From Pseudomonadales bacterium (lineage in GTDB: Bacteria; Pseudomonadota; Gammaproteobacteria; Pseudomonadales; Pseudohongiellaceae), in NCBI GenBank assembly GCA_024234395.1, contig JACKOH010000001.1:701001-765000 (forward strand): a DNA stretch of 64,000 nucleotides, read 5' to 3'. The notes below the pieces were generated by a model. The model was not told the origin of the DNA, did no database searches, and saw only the letters and a list, made by a program, of their open reading frames with translations. Position numbers and translations under genes: made by a program. Shown here piece after piece: positions 1 through 8,912 of the stretch. The first letter of the stretch is position 1; each line of letters starts with the position of its first letter.

Positions 1-1568
1 CCGATCGAGGTGCCTGTCAGCAGCGTGGTTGCGTCCCCCCAGGTCAGGCTGTCCACTTGCAGGAAGGCTTCCGCCTTGGTGGCCAGGACCGGCAGCACCG
101 GTTTCAGGTAAATGACCAGCAGCCGGAACAGGTTGAGGCCGACGCTGCAGATTGCCTGGACCTGTGGATCCTGCGGATTCTGCTTGGCCAGCACCCACGG
201 CTGCCGGTCATTGATGTACTGGTTGGCGCGATCGGCCAGGGCCATGATCTCGCGCATCGCCTTGCTGTACTCACGGCGCTCGAAATGCCCGGCAATGGTC
301 TCGCCCGCCAACTGGAATTCCCTGATCAGTTCCGGTTCGGCCGTCTCGCTGGCCAGTTGTCCGGCAAACCCGCGGCTGATGAAGCCGGCACAGCGACTGG
401 CGATATTGACAAACTTGTTAACCAGATCGGTATTGACCCGCTGCACGAAGTCTTCGAGGTTCAGATCCAGGTCGTCCACGCCATCGGACATTTTGGCAGC
501 CAGGTAATAGCGCAGGTATTCCGGGTCCAGGTGCTCCAGATAGGTCCTGGCATTGATAAAGGTGCCGCGCGACTTGGACATTTTTTTACCGTCGACGGTC
601 AGGAAACCATGAACATTAACGGCAGTGGGGGTGCGAAACCCGGCACTCTTCAGCATCGACGGCCAGAACAGGGTATGGAAATTGACGATATCCTTGCCGA
701 TGAAATGGTAAAGTTCGGCATCACTGTCGGCCTTCCAGTAGGCGTCAAAGTCGTAGTCGGAACGACTGCAGAGATTCTTGAAGCTCGCCATGTAACCGAT
801 CGGCGCATCCACCCAGACATAGAAATATTTTCCCGGATGACCCGGAATTTCGAATCCGAAGTAGGGGGCATCACGGCTGATATCCCATTCCTGCAGGCCG
901 CTGTCCAGCCATTCGGCCAGCTTGTTGGCGACCTGCGTCTGGAGAGTGCCGCTGCGGGTCCATGCCTGCAGAAATTCGGTAAATTCCGGCAGCCTGAAAA
1001 ACAGGTGTTCCGACTCTTTTTCAATCGGCGTGGCGCCGGAAATAGTCGAGCGGGGATCGATCAGTTCCGTTGGACTGTAGGTTGAACCGCAGACTTCGCA
1101 ATTGTCGCCATACTGATCCTCCGATCGGCACTTGGGACAGGTACCCTTGATGAACCGGTCGGCCAGAAACATCTGTTTCTCGGGATCATAGAGCTGGGTT
1201 ATCTTGCGGCGGCTGATATGGCCATTGGCATCCAATCGCGCGAAGATGGTTTCGGCAAACTCCCGGTTTTCTTCCGAATGCGTGGTGTAATAGTTGTCGA
1301 AACCGATATGGAAGCCGGCAAAATCCTCCTGGTGAGCGCGATTAATCCGCTCAATATGCTGCTCCGGCTCAATGCCCTGAGCTTCGGCGCTCAGCATGAT
1401 GGCAGTGCCATGGGCGTCGTCAGCACAGACATAGACGCAGTCGTGGCCACGCATTTTCTGCAGACGTACCCAGATATCGGTCTGAATGACTTCCATGAGG
1501 TGCCCAAGATGGATGCCTGAGTTTGCGTAGGGCAGGGCGCTGGTTACCAGGATTTTTCTGTTTGACAC
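1..1568 (-). CDS. metG: Methionyl-tRNA synthetase, 3' end cut by window edge
   Basis: Class I aminoacyl-tRNA synthetase that charges tRNA-Met in the cytoplasm. Translation of the minus strand from a GTG at 1568-1566 begins VSNRKILVTSALPYANSGI and carries the HIGH-type motif HLGH (residues 20-23), the CPxC...CxxC zinc knuckle, and KMSKS at about residues 329-333 (bases 570-584). About 522 codons are present; the family usually has 670-680, so the anticodon-binding tail and C-terminal tRNA-binding domain lie left of the window. An AAGGA-like ribosome site precedes the GTG. The long open frame on the opposite strand (57-1085) is a shadow. It is divergent from dcd, as in Pseudomonas, but the apbC/mrp gene normally beside dcd there is absent. 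Confidence 0.97.
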   Translation of the reverse strand, partial: MSNRKILVTSALPYANSGIHLGHLMEVIQTDIWVRLQKMRGHDCVYVCADDAHGTAIMLSAEAQGIEPEQHIERINRAHQEDFAGFHIGFDNYYTTHSEENREFAETIFARLDANGHISRRKITQLYDPEKQMFLADRFIKGTCPKCRSEDQYGDNCEVCGSTYSPTELIDPRSTISGATPIEKESEHLFFRLPEFTEFLQAWTRSGTLQTQVANKLAEWLDSGLQEWDISRDAPYFGFEIPGHPGKYFYVWVDAPIGYMASFKNLCSRSDYDFDAYWKADSDAELYHFIGKDIVNFHTLFWPSMLKSAGFRTPTAVNVHGFLTVDGKKMSKSRGTFINARTYLEHLDPEYLRYYLAAKMSDGVDDLDLNLEDFVQRVNTDLVNKFVNIASRCAGFISRGFAGQLASETAEPELIREFQLAGETIAGHFERREYSKAMREIMALADRANQYINDRQPWVLAKQNPQDPQVQAICSVGLNLFRLLVIYLKPVLPVLATKAEAFLQVDSLTWGDATTLLTGTSI

Positions 1569-1866
1569 GAGTATTTCCTTGCAGGTCCTTGCAGGTACGT
1601 TGCCCGAAACCTGAATCAGTCAGAGCGGCAACGGCTGGCGATGATACTGTAGATAGACCCGGAATTCAGCATGTTTCAGCCACTTCCAGCCCTCCGAACC
1701 GGCGCTCCGGCAGTGCCGGCGAAGTCGATCCATCGATTACCGGGACGCAGACAGCCCATACCGCGGCTGAATGATTTCCGGTTCCCTGATGCAGGGATCG
1801 GCAGAAGTCTTTATCATTCGCGTTTTCTCAGGCAGCGGTTCACGGAACCTCAGGTGCAGGCAGCGC

Positions 1867-2436
1867 ATGACCATTAAATCAGACCGGTGGATACGACAGA
1901 TGGCTAACGAAGAGGGGATGATTGATCCCTTTGAGCCACAGCAGGTAAGGGAAGTGGAAGGACGGCGGGTCATTTCCTTCGGGACTTCCAGCTATGGTTA
2001 CGATGTCCGCTGCGCCAGTGAGTTCAAGATATTCACCAACGTGCACACTACCAACGTCGTGGACCCGAAGAACTTCGATGAAACCAGTTTCGTGTCAATC
2101 GATGAAAACATCTGTGTCATTCCCCCGAATTCATTCGCACTGGCGCGCACGGTTGAGTACTTCCGTATACCCCGCGATGTGTTGACAGTGTGTCTGGGCA
2201 AGTCCACTTATGCGCGTTGCGGAATTATCGTCAATGTGACACCTCTGGAGCCGGAATGGGAAGGCCACGTAACCCTTGAATTTTCCAACACCACGCCGCT
2301 ACCCGCGAGGATTTATGCCAATGAAGGGGTGGCCCAGATGCTGTTTTTCCAGTCCGACGAGCAATGTGAAACCACGTATCGTCAGCGTGGGGGCAAGTAC
2401 ATGGGGCAGCGTGGAGTCACTCCACCCAGGGCCTGA
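1867..2436 (+). CDS. dcd: dCTP deaminase
   Basis: Converts dCTP to dUTP plus ammonia, the first step of dTTP supply in many Gram-negative bacteria. The 189-residue product has the usual length and starts MTIKSDRWIRQMA; longer upstream frames lack family similarity, so the ATG at 1867 is preferred. The conserved GKSTYARCG segment (substrate phosphate binding) and the EPEWEGHVTLEFSN segment with the catalytic Glu are intact, as is the C-terminal GGKYMGQRGVTPP that closes over the active site. It is divergent from metG with about 300 bp between the two starts and probably has its own promoter there. Confidence 0.97.
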   Translation: MTIKSDRWIRQMANEEGMIDPFEPQQVREVEGRRVISFGTSSYGYDVRCASEFKIFTNVHTTNVVDPKNFDETSFVSIDENICVIPPNSFALARTVEYFRIPRDVLTVCLGKSTYARCGIIVNVTPLEPEWEGHVTLEFSNTTPLPARIYANEGVAQMLFFQSDEQCETTYRQRGGKYMGQRGVTPPRA

Positions 2437-2946
2437 TCGGGCCGCTTCCGTTGCTGTTTTCAATCCTGGGGCGCCGGAGTTCTGTCGCCGGCGCGCGGGA
2501 AAAATGACGCCATTCCGGCGAACCGCCAAAATTCCGTCTTTTTCAGGCCGGGTGTAAACCCGCAAACTCCTTTCCAGAACCCGTCAGAAAGCCCTGCAGA
2601 GCCCTGAATTCGTGGCTTCCAAAGGAATGTTCAAGTGTGCTGGTAATGCTGGAATGGTTTTTGCAAACCACGCTTGGAATAACGTTTTCCGCGGATTTTT
2701 CACTCGTTTCCATCCAGTCACGTAACCGAGTGAAACGATTTTCCGGAGGGGGATTCGGGCAACCCCCCTTAGTTTCCTCAAGCTACCTCTAGTGTCGACT
2801 GAATGTCGGACAAGTTTAGGAAATTTGAACCGGAGCAGGGATCAGTCTGCGGTGACGAGCACGGGGAATTGCGCATTCACTGACAACGCGGGAAGTGGGC
2901 AGGGAGTGGCGTGGATCGAGTCGGAACAACAACAGGAATTTTGCTA
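2437..2946. other. Intergenic region between dcd and fliA
   Basis: About 510 bp with no convincing gene. A GC-rich inverted repeat (arms at 2471-2477 and 2488-2494) lies about 35 bp after the dcd stop and may end dcd transcription, although no T-run follows. The rest, 2520-2900, is AT-richer and presumably holds the fliA promoter; I could not identify a clear -10/-35 or sigma-54 pair. Confidence 0.5.
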
Positions 2947-3699
2947 ATGACGGCCGTACGAGAGACTTCTGTTTATAAAAAAGTCGAGGCAGAGAGCAGT
3001 AAGAACAGCCACCAGAATCTCGAACAGGTTGTAGATCGCTACGCACCGCTGGTCAAGCGTATCGCTCATCATCTGTTGCTGAGAATGCCAGCCAGCGTGC
3101 AGATTGACGACCTGATACAGTCCGGCATGATCGGCCTGATCGAGGCGGCACGCAAATACGATGTTTCCAAGGGAGCCAGCTTTGAAACCTACGCCGGCAT
3201 CCGGATCCGCGGCTCGATGTTGGACGAGGTCAGAAAGGGAGACTGGGCGCCTCGCTCAGTGCACCGTAAATCCCGGAAGGTGGCCGAAGCGATAAAAACG
3301 GTGGAAGCACGTACCGGTCAGGACGCTAAGGACAAGGAAATCGCGGCAGAGCTTGAAATCACGCTCAATGAATACTACACAATTCTGCAGGACGCGACCG
3401 GGAGTCGTTTGTTCAGTTACGACGACATCATGGAAGGAGATGACTCGGCAATAGAAACCGCGGCGGGGGAGTTACCGGGACCCTGCGACGGTCTGCAACG
3501 TTCGACTTTCCAGGAACATCTGGCTGCCGCCATCGACAATCTGCCGGAACGAGAAAAACTGGTTTTATCCCTGTATTACGACGAAGAACTGAATCTCAAG
3601 GAAATTGGCGAGGTGATCGGAGTCAGCGAATCCAGGGTCAGCCAGATTCACAGTCAGGCGGCGCTGCGATTGCGGGCCCGACTGGTGGACTGGAGTTAA
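2947..3699 (+). CDS. fliA: RNA polymerase sigma-28 factor (FliA/RpoF), no flagellar neighbours
   Basis: Sigma factor for late flagellar and chemotaxis genes. The 250-residue product matches FliA throughout: region 2 with YAPLVKRIAHHLLLRMPASV and DLIQSGMIGLIEA, then GASFETYAGIRIRG, the GDWAPRSVHR segment of region 3, and region 4 with LSLYYDEELNLKEIGEVIG and SESRVSQIHSQA. The ATG at 2947 is chosen over a GTG at 2911 because AGGAA lies about 9 bases upstream and the length then fits the family (about 240-250). In Pseudomonas the fliA-cheYZAB-motCD-parA-cheW block is followed by ccmA; here ccmA comes directly after fliA and the whole chemotaxis/motor block is missing. No anti-sigma factor flgM is nearby. 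Whether the cell has flagella cannot be told from this window. Confidence 0.95.
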   Translation: MTAVRETSVYKKVEAESSKNSHQNLEQVVDRYAPLVKRIAHHLLLRMPASVQIDDLIQSGMIGLIEAARKYDVSKGASFETYAGIRIRGSMLDEVRKGDWAPRSVHRKSRKVAEAIKTVEARTGQDAKDKEIAAELEITLNEYYTILQDATGSRLFSYDDIMEGDDSAIETAAGELPGPCDGLQRSTFQEHLAAAIDNLPEREKLVLSLYYDEELNLKEIGEVIGVSESRVSQIHSQAALRLRARLVDWS

Positions 3700-3856
3700 G
3701 GACCCGTCCCGGGACACCCTCCGATCACGACCGGGTCGACTCTGCAACCCGCCTCCAGGCCGGTTCCCACCGGCTATACTGCTACGAGTCAGGCAGGCAG
3801 GCGATAACTTCGCTATAATCCGCGCCCATGCCAGCCGATTGGAACGCAAACCACTG

Positions 3857-4498
3857 ATGTCGCACGACTCTACCTCCCCTGCCATGCTGAGTGCCCGACA
3901 GTTGACCTGTGAGCGGGATGACCGGTTGCTGTTCGAGGACCTGGCGTTCGACCTAGAGGAAGGCCAGGTGCTGCAGGTCAAAGGCAGCAATGGCAGCGGA
4001 AAAACCACTCTGCTGCGGATTCTATGCGGCCTCAACGACAGTTACAGCGGGGCCATCGACTGGTATGGCAGGCCGATCGCACAGCAGCGTGAAAGTTATT
4101 ATGCCTCGCTTCTGTATCTGGGCCACCGGGTGGGTGTGAACATGGTACTGAGCCCACTGGAGAATCTGCGCTGGGCCTGCAACCTGCAGGCACCGACCAG
4201 TGACGAGCAGATCTATCAGGCACTGGAAAAGCTCAGTCTGCGGGGCTTCGAGCAGTCACCGTGCCACAATCTGTCAGCGGGCCAGAAACAGCGGGTTTCG
4301 CTGGCCCGGCTGCTGATCAGCCCGGCCCGGCTGTGGGTACTTGACGAACCATTCACCACGTTGGACGTCTACGGGGTGGCGGCGCTGGAAGATCTGCTGG
4401 CGGATCATGTCCTGAGTGGCGGTTCGGTGGTGGTGACAACTCATCATGCCTTGTCGGTGAAAACCGGGATCCAGGTACTCAACCTGGATCGGCAGTGA
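3857..4498 (+). CDS. ccmA: Heme exporter ATP-binding subunit CcmA
   Basis: ATPase of the CcmABCD complex, which releases holo-CcmE for cytochrome c maturation. The 213-residue ABC protein shows Walker A GSNGSGKT (residues 43-50), signature LSAGQKQRVSLARLL, and Walker B with LWVLDEP. Start: the ATG at 3857 (MSHDST) is preferred to an in-frame TTG at 3839. A TATAAT hexamer at 3814-3819, just upstream, could be the -10 of an operon promoter, but its -35 is weak. It is the first gene of a nine-gene ccm operon running to 11237. Confidence 0.95.
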   Translation: MSHDSTSPAMLSARQLTCERDDRLLFEDLAFDLEEGQVLQVKGSNGSGKTTLLRILCGLNDSYSGAIDWYGRPIAQQRESYYASLLYLGHRVGVNMVLSPLENLRWACNLQAPTSDEQIYQALEKLSLRGFEQSPCHNLSAGQKQRVSLARLLISPARLWVLDEPFTTLDVYGVAALEDLLADHVLSGGSVVVTTHHALSVKTGIQVLNLDRQ

Positions 4499-4526
4499 AC
4501 AATTCCCGCACAGAGGATAACTAAGG

Positions 4527-5222
4527 ATGCAGGAAACCCAGCTCCTGGCCAATGGATTCAGTGCCTTCGCCGCCACCCTGAAGCGGGATCTCCTGGTGGC
4601 GTTCAAACGTCGTAATGACCTGCTCAATCCGCTGATGTTTTTCTTCATCGTGGTGTCGTTGTTTCCAATCGGCATCACTCCGGAACGGGAAGCGCTGGCT
4701 GAAATCGCGGTGGGGGTCTTGTGGGTCTGTGCCCTGCTGGCCTCGCTGCTGTCGCTGGACAACCTGTATCGATCGGATTTCGAGGACGGGTCACTGGAAC
4801 TGCTGATCCTGAGTCCGCATTCACTTTACTTTATGGTGCTGGCCAAGATACTCAGCCACTGGCTGGTGAGCGGTGTGCCCCTGGTGCTGCTGTCACCGAT
4901 ACTGGGCTATATGCTGGCTCTGCCCGAGGAAGCCTATCCCACCATGATTATTACCCTGATCCTGGGTACCCCGGTGCTCAGCCTGCTGGGTTCGATCGGA
5001 GTCGCGCTCACCGTGTCTCTGGGCAGCCGTGGCCTGATTCTGGCCATGATTATTCTGCCGATGAGTGTGCCGGTGCTGATCGCCGGGACCCTGGCCGTGG
5101 GACAGGCGGTGACCGGGAATCCGGTGGGCGGGCACCTGGCTATCATGGGTGCCATGTTGGCGATGGCGGTCAGTATGGCCCCGCTGGCCTCTGCGGCGGC
5201 CCTGCGGATCAGCATCAACTGA
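4527..5222 (+). CDS. ccmB: Heme exporter membrane subunit CcmB
   Basis: Membrane partner of the CcmA ATPase. The 231-residue protein has about six hydrophobic segments and the family hallmarks near its start (LKRDLLVAFKRRNDLLNPLMFFF) and in the middle (LDNLYRSDFEDGSLELLILSP). Size is normal for the family (220-230). It lies 28 bp after ccmA and is followed by a 170-bp gap before ccmC, the longest gap in the operon, which might contain an internal promoter; none is obvious. Confidence 0.95.
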   Translation: MQETQLLANGFSAFAATLKRDLLVAFKRRNDLLNPLMFFFIVVSLFPIGITPEREALAEIAVGVLWVCALLASLLSLDNLYRSDFEDGSLELLILSPHSLYFMVLAKILSHWLVSGVPLVLLSPILGYMLALPEEAYPTMIITLILGTPVLSLLGSIGVALTVSLGSRGLILAMIILPMSVPVLIAGTLAVGQAVTGNPVGGHLAIMGAMLAMAVSMAPLASAAALRISIN

Positions 5223-5392
5223 CGGCAGGAGGTCCGCCGCAAGCCAAGACTGGCGCACATTTCGGGCGTCTTATCACGGCAATGGCGTTTCCAGGCGGCG
5301 ACAATCGGTTACAATACGTAACGATGGCGCCCCCGGTTGGCGTGCTATAGTGCAAATCACCCTGATAAATAACCGGCAGGCAAAGAAAAGAT

Positions 5393-6139
5393 ATGTGGCA
5401 ATGGTTTCACCGCTGGGGTTCACCCAAGTGGTTTTATGATCTCTCCGGCCGCTGGTTGCCCTGGCTGACAGGCGCGCTGATTCTGTTCCTGGTTGTCGGC
5501 GTCGTCTGGGCACTGCTGTTCGTGCCCCAGGATTACCAGCAGAGCTACACGACCCGGATTCTGGTTGTGCACGTGGCAGTGGCGAGTACCTCGCTGGCCT
5601 TTTTTCCAATCATGGCGGTCGCAGGAACCATTACCCTGGTCTGGAAAATGAAAATGGCCGACATGGTGGCAAAAACCGTGGCGCCGCTTGGGGCCTGGTT
5701 CTCGGCCCTGACACTGGCCTCCGGTTCCATCTGGGGGAGTGTGATGTGGGGGACCTGGTGGGAATGGAGTGACAGCCGCCTGACCTCGATGCTGTTCCAG
5801 TTTTTCCTGTTGATCAGCGTTATATCCCTGAGATCTGCTCTGAACGACTCGGAAACCGCAGCCAAAGCCTGTGCCGTGCTGTCCATAGTCGGTTGTGTCA
5901 ACGTGGTGATCATAAAATACTCGGTTGAATGGTGGAACACGCTGCATCAGCCTGCCAGCGCTCTATCCATGAACAGCGGCAGTGCCAATGGCCCGGCATT
6001 CTGGGTACCGACCCTGGTCATGGTGATCGCCATGTACCTGTTGATGGCGGTACATGTGATGATGGCGACCCGCAACGAAATCCTGCGCCGGGAAAGTCGT
6101 TCCCAGTGGGTGCAGGATCTGGTGCTGGCCGCAAAATAG
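5393..6139 (+). CDS. ccmC: Heme transport protein CcmC
   Basis: Membrane protein that presents heme to CcmE and forms the CcmCDE complex. The 248-residue product has six predicted membrane segments, two periplasmic-side histidine regions (including VEWWNTLHQPAS) and a tryptophan-rich motif. That motif reads WGTWWEWSDSRLTS, whereas the family form is WGTWWxWDxRLTS. The DNA at 5749-5790 reads cleanly, so the extra residue and altered acidic position are real in this sequence. The following helix (FFLLISVISLRSAL) also departs from the usual LxLYLGY pattern. Otherwise it is full length and in operon order, so probably functional. Confidence 0.94.
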   Translation: MWQWFHRWGSPKWFYDLSGRWLPWLTGALILFLVVGVVWALLFVPQDYQQSYTTRILVVHVAVASTSLAFFPIMAVAGTITLVWKMKMADMVAKTVAPLGAWFSALTLASGSIWGSVMWGTWWEWSDSRLTSMLFQFFLLISVISLRSALNDSETAAKACAVLSIVGCVNVVIIKYSVEWWNTLHQPASALSMNSGSANGPAFWVPTLVMVIAMYLLMAVHVMMATRNEILRRESRSQWVQDLVLAAK

Positions 6140-6180
6140 GTTTCTACAGGCAGAAGTAGGTAGCAGGAAGCAAGTCAGGT

Positions 6181-6387
6181 ATGTTCGAGCGTATTCCATT
6201 TTCCAGTTTCGGCGAGTTCCTCAATATGGGTGGCTACGCCTTCAATGTCTGGACCGTGTACCTGCTGTTTGTGATCTTTCTGCTGGTCAACCTGCTGGGA
6301 CCGCGGCGACGCCGCAAACAGCTTATGAAGGAACTGGAGCGACGGGCGGTCCTGGCGGAACGACAACAGCCGGATTCCAGTGACTGA
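6181..6387 (+). CDS. ccmD: Heme exporter small subunit CcmD
   Basis: Small membrane protein needed for release of holo-CcmE from the CcmABC complex. The 68-residue product fits the family pattern: a short N-terminal part ending in FLNMGGYAFNVW, a single membrane helix (VYLLFVIFLLVNLL), and a basic cytoplasmic tail (GPRRRRKQ). It sits between ccmC and ccmE as expected. Confidence 0.9.
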   Translation: MFERIPFSSFGEFLNMGGYAFNVWTVYLLFVIFLLVNLLGPRRRRKQLMKELERRAVLAERQQPDSSD

Positions 6388-6436
6388 TTAATACCGGTTT
6401 TCCGGTCACCCTGATAAAAGCACGTGGAGAAATTCA

Positions 6437-6913
6437 GTGAAGCCTCATAGACGAAAGCGACTGGCGATTATCCTCTTTATTGCCGCGGGTCTGAGCGTCG
6501 GTATCGGACTGACGCTGTATGCCCTGCGCCAGAACCTCAATATGTTTTTTACGCCGTCCCAGGTGGCTGCAGGCGAGTTCCCGCCAGGACGTGAAATCCG
6601 AATCGGCGGGATGGTCAAGGAAGGTTCGGTGTTGCATGCCGACGACTCGCTGGAAGTGCGTTTCGTGGCTACCGACTATGCCAGCGATGTCCCCATCCAT
6701 TATCAGGGAATACTCCCGGACCTGTTTCGCGAAGGACAGGGTATCGTGGTGGAAGGGCAGGTGGACCGCGCCGGTGTGCTGCAGGCGTCTCGGGTACTGG
6801 CCAAGCACGATGAGAATTACATGTCCCCGGAAGTGAAAGCCGCTCTCGATGCGGCACATGTAGAACGGCCCGGCTATGGCCAGGTGTCGGAGGGGGTTCC
6901 CGATGGTACCTGA
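6437..6913 (+). CDS. ccmE: Periplasmic heme chaperone CcmE
   Basis: Binds heme covalently through a histidine and hands it to the CcmFH ligase. The 158-residue protein has an N-terminal membrane anchor (about residues 9-29) after a basic start, an OB-fold core, and the heme-attachment motif LAKHDENYMSPEV with His124 and the nearby tyrosine. It is the H-type rather than the archaeal/deltaproteobacterial C-type. Its last 11 bases overlap the start of ccmF. Confidence 0.96.
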   Translation: MKPHRRKRLAIILFIAAGLSVGIGLTLYALRQNLNMFFTPSQVAAGEFPPGREIRIGGMVKEGSVLHADDSLEVRFVATDYASDVPIHYQGILPDLFREGQGIVVEGQVDRAGVLQASRVLAKHDENYMSPEVKAALDAAHVERPGYGQVSEGVPDGT

Positions 6914-8900
6914 ATTCGGCCAGTTCGCACTGATTCTGGCGTTCTGCCTGAGTCTCATACTGGCAACGCTGCCCACCATCGGCGCGGCGCGGGGCAACCT
7001 GCTGTGGATGAACTTCGCCCGCCCCCTGTCGGCCGGAATTTTCGTGTTCCTGGCCCTGTGCATGGTAATCCTGGGCTATGCCTTCGTTACCGACGATTTT
7101 TCCGTTCAGTTTGTTGCCGCCCATTCCAATACCCTGCTGCCGCTGCAGTACAAGATCACCGCCATCTGGGGTGGCCATGAGGGATCGTTCCTGTTCTGGA
7201 CGTTCATGCTGAGCTTCTGGATGCTGATGGTCAGCATCTTCAGCAGAAGTATGCCGATCGATTTCGTGGCCCGGGTACTGGGAGTACTGGGCTTTCTGGC
7301 GGCCGGTTATATCCTGTTCATGATCGCCACCTCCAACCCGTTCGACAGGGTGGTTCCTCTGGCACCACAGGACGGATCGGATCTTAACTCCGCGCTGCAG
7401 GATTTTGCATTTATCATTCATCCACCGACGCTTTACATGGGCTATGTCGGATTCTCGGTGGTATTCGCGTTTGCCATCGCCGCGCTGCTGAGCGGGAGGC
7501 TGGATGCCGCCTGGGCTCGCTGGTCCAGGCCCTGGGCCAATATCGCCTGGGTATGGCTGACCGGCGGTCTGGCGTTGGGCAGTTGGTGGGCTTATTACGA
7601 GCTTGGCTGGGGAGGCTGGTGGGCCTGGGATCCGGTGGAGAATCCACCGCTGATCACCTGGCTGCTGGGCACTGCGTTAATGCACTCGCTGGCGGTGACT
7701 GAAAAACGAGGCGTATTCAAGTCGTGGACCGTGCTGCTGGCAATTCTGGCCTTTGCAGGCAGCCTGCTCGGCACCTTCATCACCCGGTCCGGCCTGCTGA
7801 CTTCGGTGCATGCCTTCGCCAGTGACCCGACCCGTGGCGTATTCATTCTCGGTTTCATCGGCCTTACCGTGGGCGGATCCCTGGTCCTTTACGCGCTGCG
7901 CGCGCCGCTGATCAGAAACGAATCCACTTTTGCTGCTGTGTCCCGGGAGGTGCTGTTACTGGTAAACAACATCCTGCTGGTGGTGGCGGCAGCCTCGGTA
8001 TTACTGGGTACCCTGTTTCCGATGGTCTACCAGGCCATCACCGACGACCTGATTTCCATCGGGCCGCCGTACTTCAATGCAATTATCGTCCCGCTGGCGG
8101 TGGTGCTGGCGGTGGCGCTGGGTATCGGTCCGGTGTGCCGCTGGAAAAGCACTTCGCTGGGTTATCTGTGCAGCCAGTTGACCCGGGTGGCAATCGCCAG
8201 TCTGGTCCTGGGTGTGCTGGTCCCGTTACTGGTCACGCTGGAGTTTTCGCTGTCGGTTTCCATTGGCATGGTTCTGGCATTCTGGCTGTTCCTTACGATT
8301 GGCAGGGACGTGGTTAACCGGGTCCTCAGTAAACCTGATCGCTGGCAGGCGCTGCGGACTTTGCCGGCCAGCTATCTTGGCATGCAACTGGCTCATTTCG
8401 GGCTGGCAGTAATGATCGTCGGCGTGTGTCTGACTGCCAACTTCAGCATGGAAAAAAGTGTCCTGCTGGCGGCCGGTCAATCCATCGACCTGGGCAATTA
8501 CGATTTCCAGTTCAACGGCACCCGGCCGATCACCGGTCCCAACTACATTGGGGATGAGGCCACCATCGTGGTAAATCACAATGGTAAATTCATGCGCGAA
8601 CTACACCCGGAAAAGCGAATCTACGTGGCCAGTAATTCGCCGTCCACGGAAATGGCCATCGATGCCGGCCTGTTCCGCGATCTGTTCGTGACCCTGGGAG
8701 AAGGGCGCAATGGCGGCGCCGCCTGGTCCATGACCCTGTATATCAAACCTTTCATACGCTGGGTCTGGATGGGTGCAATTCTGATGGGAATCGGTGGCAT
8801 AACAGCGGCCCTGGACAAACGTTATCGCAAGCTAAGGGCCAGGGATCAGCGCCTCAGGGAGGCAGGCGAAAGCCTGTCTCCGAAGCCGCAGACAGTTTGA
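6903..8900 (+). CDS. ccmF: Cytochrome c-heme lyase subunit CcmF
   Basis: Large integral membrane component of the CcmFHI heme ligase, which attaches heme to apocytochromes in the periplasm. The 665-residue product starts MVPEFGQFALIL, the standard CcmF beginning; the ATG at 6903 lies inside the end of ccmE. Many membrane helices are evident. The periplasmic WWD heme-handling motif reads WGGWWAWDPVENPPLITWLL, followed by the conserved GTALMHSLAVTEKRG. Within the motif, ENPP replaces the more usual ENAS. A basic tail (KRYRKLRARDQRLRE) ends on the cytoplasmic side. Confidence 0.96.
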   Translation: MVPEFGQFALILAFCLSLILATLPTIGAARGNLLWMNFARPLSAGIFVFLALCMVILGYAFVTDDFSVQFVAAHSNTLLPLQYKITAIWGGHEGSFLFWTFMLSFWMLMVSIFSRSMPIDFVARVLGVLGFLAAGYILFMIATSNPFDRVVPLAPQDGSDLNSALQDFAFIIHPPTLYMGYVGFSVVFAFAIAALLSGRLDAAWARWSRPWANIAWVWLTGGLALGSWWAYYELGWGGWWAWDPVENPPLITWLLGTALMHSLAVTEKRGVFKSWTVLLAILAFAGSLLGTFITRSGLLTSVHAFASDPTRGVFILGFIGLTVGGSLVLYALRAPLIRNESTFAAVSREVLLLVNNILLVVAAASVLLGTLFPMVYQAITDDLISIGPPYFNAIIVPLAVVLAVALGIGPVCRWKSTSLGYLCSQLTRVAIASLVLGVLVPLLVTLEFSLSVSIGMVLAFWLFLTIGRDVVNRVLSKPDRWQALRTLPASYLGMQLAHFGLAVMIVGVCLTANFSMEKSVLLAAGQSIDLGNYDFQFNGTRPITGPNYIGDEATIVVNHNGKFMRELHPEKRIYVASNSPSTEMAIDAGLFRDLFVTLGEGRNGGAAWSMTLYIKPFIRWVWMGAILMGIGGITAALDKRYRKLRARDQRLREAGESLSPKPQTV

Positions 8901-8912
8901 GGTAAGTTGCTT

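Noticed and set aside
57..1085. 342-codon open frame on the plus strand
   Set aside because: Antisense to metG, whose motifs (HLGH, zinc knuckle, KMSKS) are clear.
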